Shown one piece after another: positions 39,001 through 45,000 of a stretch of 64,000 bases of DNA. This stretch comes from Topomyia yanbarensis (Eukaryota; Arthropoda; Insecta; Diptera; Culicidae). The position numbers and the translations under genes were made by a program. Where the stretch lies: contig NC_080672.1 in assembly GCF_030247195.1 (NCBI RefSeq), forward strand, positions 396,445,037 to 396,509,036, read 5' to 3'. Each line of letters starts with the position of its first letter. The first letter of the stretch is position 1. The notes under the pieces are model-generated. The model worked only from the letters and a program-made list of their open reading frames with translations. It ran no database searches and was not told where the DNA came from.

Positions 39001-42000
39001 GAAACTGTCGGTCCGCCTATCGGATTAGTTTCCGAATTTCTTCCCGGCTATCGACACGAGGTACATTGTCCATAATTTCAAGAACTTGGTCACGACTTTC
39101 GTAAATCATTCAGTTCACGAAATCGTGAGTTTTTGTTCTTTAATTTATGAACGGATTTATTCCGTGTATTCTACAATCGGATAATAATCGGAAATCAACT
39201 TCAAGCGTAAAAATCGGACTGAGATCCATCAGTATAAGAACCGCTTAAAAAGGTCTCAACAGTATAACTCGGACAGGATGAACCTAGGGTGATCATACGT
39301 CCTGGATTTGAATTGACTGTCCTGACGTCCTGGGATGTTGGGGAAAACGCTGGTTTTTCTCCTCTAAGCCTCCTCTAACTGTAACGTAAACCCACTCTCA
39401 AATAGAGTACGAGGAATACAGTCTCGAATCTCTTTTTTTTCTCTCAGTAGTGTCACAGAGAACAGACGTCCATCTCGAGCGTTTAAGTTATGTAAAAATT
39501 AGCGGTCTATTCCAATACAGTTCAGCCGAAAAATGACCCGAACGTCTGCCTGGCTCTAGTTAGTATCCGGCAGTAAAACATTCCAGTAAAGTTCCCCCAG
39601 CAAATGAGCCGGAATTCCGATTTATTTTTAGGCTGGACTTACTGGGAACTGATTCTAATTAGTTCTAATCGGTTGTGTCACTGCAATAGTAACTGGAATC
39701 AGTTAGAATTTCGGCTTATTATCCGGCAGGACTTACTGAGATTCAAAGATAATAGGGACTTCTCCACCAGATTCGCTACTGTTGGTACTTTGTTCAGTAG
39801 GTGCGTTTGGCTGAATTGACAGCTGATCACATAATTTTTCCAGCTAAACCGGAACCGGTTCGGAATTCTGAATGAATGCAGTATGGATTGCAACGCAAAT
39901 GCAACAACCGGTTTTGAAACAGATTGAGTTGGAATCATTCAGAATTCCGAATTCATTTAAGTTAGAATTCATTCAGAATTTCGAACCGGTTCTAGAATGG
40001 GTTTGATTGAGGTAACCAATAAGCATGCGCAATACGGCTTAACGGCTACACGACAAGCATTTAATTCGTTTTAAAAGCTATTTAAAAATCGCTTTTGGCG
40101 ACTATACGGTTACTCTACTGCTGTGACATGAAAATGCTTTTATACTGCTGTTGTGCATTCAGAATGCTAATTACTAGAGAGAAGGTTTTTAAACAGTTTT
40201 TTGAATGCTGATTAATAACAGATATACATAAAGGATGCAAATATACTGCGTGAATCATCCGAAATGCAAATAATATGCTATTTTACTGCATACACTAATG
40301 TTTGTTGGTTACCTGGGTTTTGCTAGTATGGTGGTGTTAGTGTTTTAACGGCTAATTGCTAAAATATCTACAAAAGTGTTATAAGTGTTTTGTTCGAACA
40401 TATACGTTCTCTATTGTACGGACGTTTGAAAAAAAAAACCCTTAAAACTATATAGCTATTATACCTAATTAATACTATTTTTAGACTGGTTAAAAGCAAA
40501 AACACTGTTTCGTTCAACTTAAGGGGAGAATCTCATTCAAAACTTTTTAAAATTTGATTTTTTTCTTTGCATGTTTTGAAAGGTATAAGTGTCTAGTATA
40601 TTGTGTTGAACAGGTTTTTGGATCTGTGTATCAAAAAAGTTTTTGCAGGGCATTGTTCGAAGCCAGCCACCATGGGAAGCTCTCGGCTTGAGTCGAAACC
40701 TTTTCATGTCACTATGCACGTTCCTAGAATGCTTCGCGTTGCACTGTACATGTGTACAGATCTCAAGAACGTATTTCACGGCTTGATCTGAAAAGGCATC
40801 GCAGACTAATCGTGAGAACAACCACAGAAAACTGTGAAAAAACGAAATATTTTGGTCGAAATAGTTAAGGTCCCATTTTAGTCCGCCATATTGGAATAGC
40901 CATGTTTTTTTTTATTTTAATACATATTAACTCAAAACCGTGTTTATAAATCATAAACCATTTTTTAATCGATGTTGGCTGATAAACCACTTATTTTTCA
41001 GTGGGGCTCCGCCATATTGGATCGGCTATTTTGAATTTCGATATCCAAAACCCATAATCCCATGTAATTGGTTCAAAATATTGACATTCTACCACGACTA
41101 ATTCATAGAAAGTGTTCTCAAAACTTTAAGCGAGATTAACTCAAAACATGATTTTTCAAAACTGCGTACAATCTCATTTGAAAACGATTTAAAGTCTTCT
41201 TCTTTTGGCCTCACGATAGAAAACCTTTTTCGTTGGGAGTTACAGGGATTTTTTTACAGTGACAAAAATGTGTCGCTTTTTACAAAAACAAAAATTTATA
41301 TTACCGATTTAAATTGCAAAAAAAAACCTTTTTTCAATTTTGATATTTTGTCAACAAAAACCCAAAGAGAAAAGAAACATTTTGAATGTGACTGCATGAT
41401 GAAGAACTTATCAGTACAAAAGTTTTGCTAGCAATAACTTTATACATGTTTTCGAATTTCATACTAATTAACAAAAAACTATAGCTTTGTTACAGAATAT
41501 AATTATAAGTATCGTTTTAAATCAAAAATAAACATTTAACATTTAACAAACATTTTCCAAAATTCAATAGTTGTCGAGATATTTTGAATTTTTCTAAAAA
41601 AAAACAAAAAAATCGTGTGATTATGCCCTTTTTAGAAATTATTCGCGTTACCACATCATAAAATGTTCAAAATCTAATGTTTATCGCTTTAAAGACGTAA
41701 AAGAAGCTTTTTCAATGTGTTTGGATCTTGAAGAACCCTTCAATAAAAAAGTTTTCCTATCAACAACTTTTGACATATTTTTATAATTCACACTATTTGC
41801 AATCAAAAATGGTTTTTTTTGAAGATGTATCAAAAAATTTTGAAATGTTGTGGTTCTTGAGATATTTTAAGTTTTGTCTTAGCGACACAATTATTTTATT
41901 TTATAACGACCTTTTCATAAATTCTTCGCGTTTCTTCATCAACTACACTGAAAATAATTGACACGATAAAACCATATGCAATTAAACATCACTTTCATGT

Positions 42001-45000
42001 GCGTTCTCATGTTAAAAAGAAATGATTGCCCTTTGAATTTCACATGGAAATCCGCAATTAAAACGCATTTCATGTGGTGTTTCAAATTAAATTCAAACAA
42101 ATTCCACGTGAATGCGACATATTTGTCCATTGAATGTTCATTGCCGTGTTATTGAGTCGTAAAGTATAAACTTTCCACATGGCTTTCGCATGAAAAACTT
42201 GTAGTGCATTTCTATATGCAGAACAATTGATTTCACCGATTTTTCTGCAAATTAAATCTATAAGTAAAACGAACTGATATTCGCGTGTAATTCATTTGGA
42301 AATTTTGGTCAATGGTATTTCTTATGACGTTGATGTGCCTTTCACACAATGTTCGCACGAGTTCCATTTGAAAATTATATTTCCCGCACTCGAACGGATA
42401 TTCAAATGGCAACCGTGTGCATTTCACGTGTTTGCAGGTTGCAATAATTCAATAGATTTCCACATGACGTTAACATGTTTATTTTTTTTTCAGTGTACAA
42501 TAGATTTTTCAAAAGACCCATAACATTTCCTGTAACTTTCACTTTGACATCTTGGCGATATTGTGAACCATTTGAAAGCTACATGAAAACAGCCAAAAGA
42601 TGATTCAACTATATAATATATAGTAGGGTGGGGCAAAATGATCGTTTTTTCAGCACAGCACTTTTTTGGTTCCTTCAGGGGTCCCAAATAACTGTGCAAA
42701 ATTTGGAATCAATTGGTTTTGACCCGGCGTAGCGCATTACGTTTGAAATTTGTATGGAAAATAGTATGGGAAAATCTACTTTTTTGCATTTTCAATTCTA
42801 CAGACTGAAATTATTCCTGTAGTATGCCAACAACTAGATAGAAGTGTAGTCCAGGATATGCTGAACAACTTTGCCGAAGGATGTATGGTGCTAGAATGTC
42901 TCTAAAACAAGTTATAGCTGTTCAAAGTTTTATAGATCGAAATAAATGCCAAAAATATTTTTTTTGCCAACACTGCGGGCGTACCAATGATATTCCATAT
43001 AACATACCAACATAACATAACAATATATATTTTAGATTTACCACATTGGTACTTTTGGATGAATTATTCAAAAGCCGTAGCTCAATTTCATGGGCGTAGG
43101 TAGTTGAGTGTTAGGCCGTAGTGAGGGCCGGGGGGCGGGTTCGTCTCCAATATATAGAAATTTGAAATAACTGAAATATTGTCGAGTTGGAACGTGCAGA
43201 TGAATTATTTTAAAACATACGCGCAATCCACCAGAGCCCCAGTTCAACAGCAATTTATTCTTTAGGTGATCGAACAGTATCGAAAAGATCATCCTATCAA
43301 ATCATAGTGCGAATTAAACTGAAATATAAGCAATGCAACTACCATGGATTTAAGGGGTAAGTAAGTAATCTCTGACATATCAACTGGACGTCAGTTGATT
43401 CAGTATCTATCTTTACTTCTATTAATATAATTCATTGCAGAGGGATACAGTATGTTTCGTTTTATCGTTACTATTATGCATACGACATTGTGCAAATGTT
43501 TTAAAATAATTCATCTGAACATTCCAACTCGACAATATTTCAGTTATTTATGTTCGAATTTATATATATATATTGAACACGAACCTGAACCCCCCCCCCC
43601 CCCCCCCCCCCTCGCGCCTTTTTCTCGAACATTCTAATCTGCTCTCCATATCATTATTTGTGTGTTTGTTGAAGGTAATTTTGAGTATTCCAATACTGCC
43701 AATTGGGCATTTAACAAAAATGCTCACTGTTGGGGTAACACCGACAGGTTTTGGGTGGGGTAAGGCCGGCACTCTGTTCAGATGAATTAGCCAATTATTG
43801 ATTCAATACGAATGCATGGAAATTGTTTGTGGTGATCAATTACACTATTATCACATCATGTCAATATTTTTTTTGCATTAATTTCTTGTGAGTCTCAAGC
43901 CCACAAAAAATATAAATTAAATAGCGTGTGCTTCATAGTAATATAAGAAAACGAAACGAAAAAGTATAATCTAATACGAGATTCTTAAATGACCGTTTAT
44001 CAACTTCCTTGACCTGATTCAAAGTCTGTACTAACAGGTTATCGTGCTCAATAAAATTACAAATTACAAATTACAAATCAACAGAGTTCCGAAAAATCAT
44101 AACACGAATTGGATACCACGAAGCGTACTTTACTTCCAAATAAATGAATCCTGGTACCAGGGGATACATTCTGCTTGCAGAACTGATCTTAAAATGGCTT
44201 CACAGTGGCAATAAAGCTCGAAAAAAATATTTGAGGTAATCTATGCCATAATATAAAGCAAGCGTTAAATATTATTTATTCATAGCTCCACGCATTGGCA
44301 TGCTCTTGCTCTTCCTACGCGATGAAACTCCAGAAAGCCTACATACGCATATGTACATAATCAAACTTTACCACACATACACAACACATTTTAACGAAAA
44401 AAATGGACAAAAAGAAAGTAAAATTTTTTAATGAATCCAATTATTGAAGCGCTGGAAAAATTATGTCATGCTAAGAACCATCTGAACAAGGGTCATACAT
44501 AGAATATACAATTTTGGGAGCGCTAAGGAATTTTGGATAAATTATTGCGCTTAAGGTGTCGAACTTGCTCCCGGTTCCCCTACATCATAGCTCAAAATGT
44601 ACTGAACTAATCGTTTTGAAATTTTGCGCTCCTCTTCTTATATCATTCTAGTAGCACTTTGAAGACATAAAAACAATTTTAACTTAAAAACATGTTAACA
44701 TGTTATTGTAAAAAAATGTGAAGAGCTCCTGTAGTTTTCTGGGAAATTATGTGAAGATGTTATGCTCGAGAGTTTAACTAACAGCATTAATTTATTATAT
44801 AATCATACGAAATTCACCATTTTGGAATGTATATAAATACCAGGTCTCGAATAAACGTTTAGATAGGATAATCTCAATCTCTTTTCTTTTTATTGTCATC
44901 CGACGGAGAATTTATAGTCCACAATTTTAAAAACTTTTCGCTTGCAAAAATTTGTCATACTATGCAAAATTTATGTTTAAGTTTCTAAAAAAGTCTTGTT

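Larger units (their letters stand above)
31864..39056 (+). mobile_element. Full-length BEL/Pao LTR retrotransposon
   Basis: Two 492-bp LTRs (31864-32355 and 38565-39056), each TGTTCGC...CGACA, bound a 7193-bp element. A 5-bp target duplication CGAGG flanks it (31859-31863 and 39057-39061). Behind the 5' LTR is a tRNA-Tyr-type primer-binding site; a purine run precedes the 3' LTR. The single 1758-codon gag-pol ORF has all catalytic motifs and no stop. I found only one LTR difference (C or T at about 31898/38599). The element is therefore young and potentially competent. It is inserted in the sense opposite to the host gene, inside its first intron. No env-like ORF is present. Confidence 0.93.

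Noticed and set aside
43590..43785. Proline-rich protein frame
   Set aside because: Arises from the 22-base poly(C) tract.
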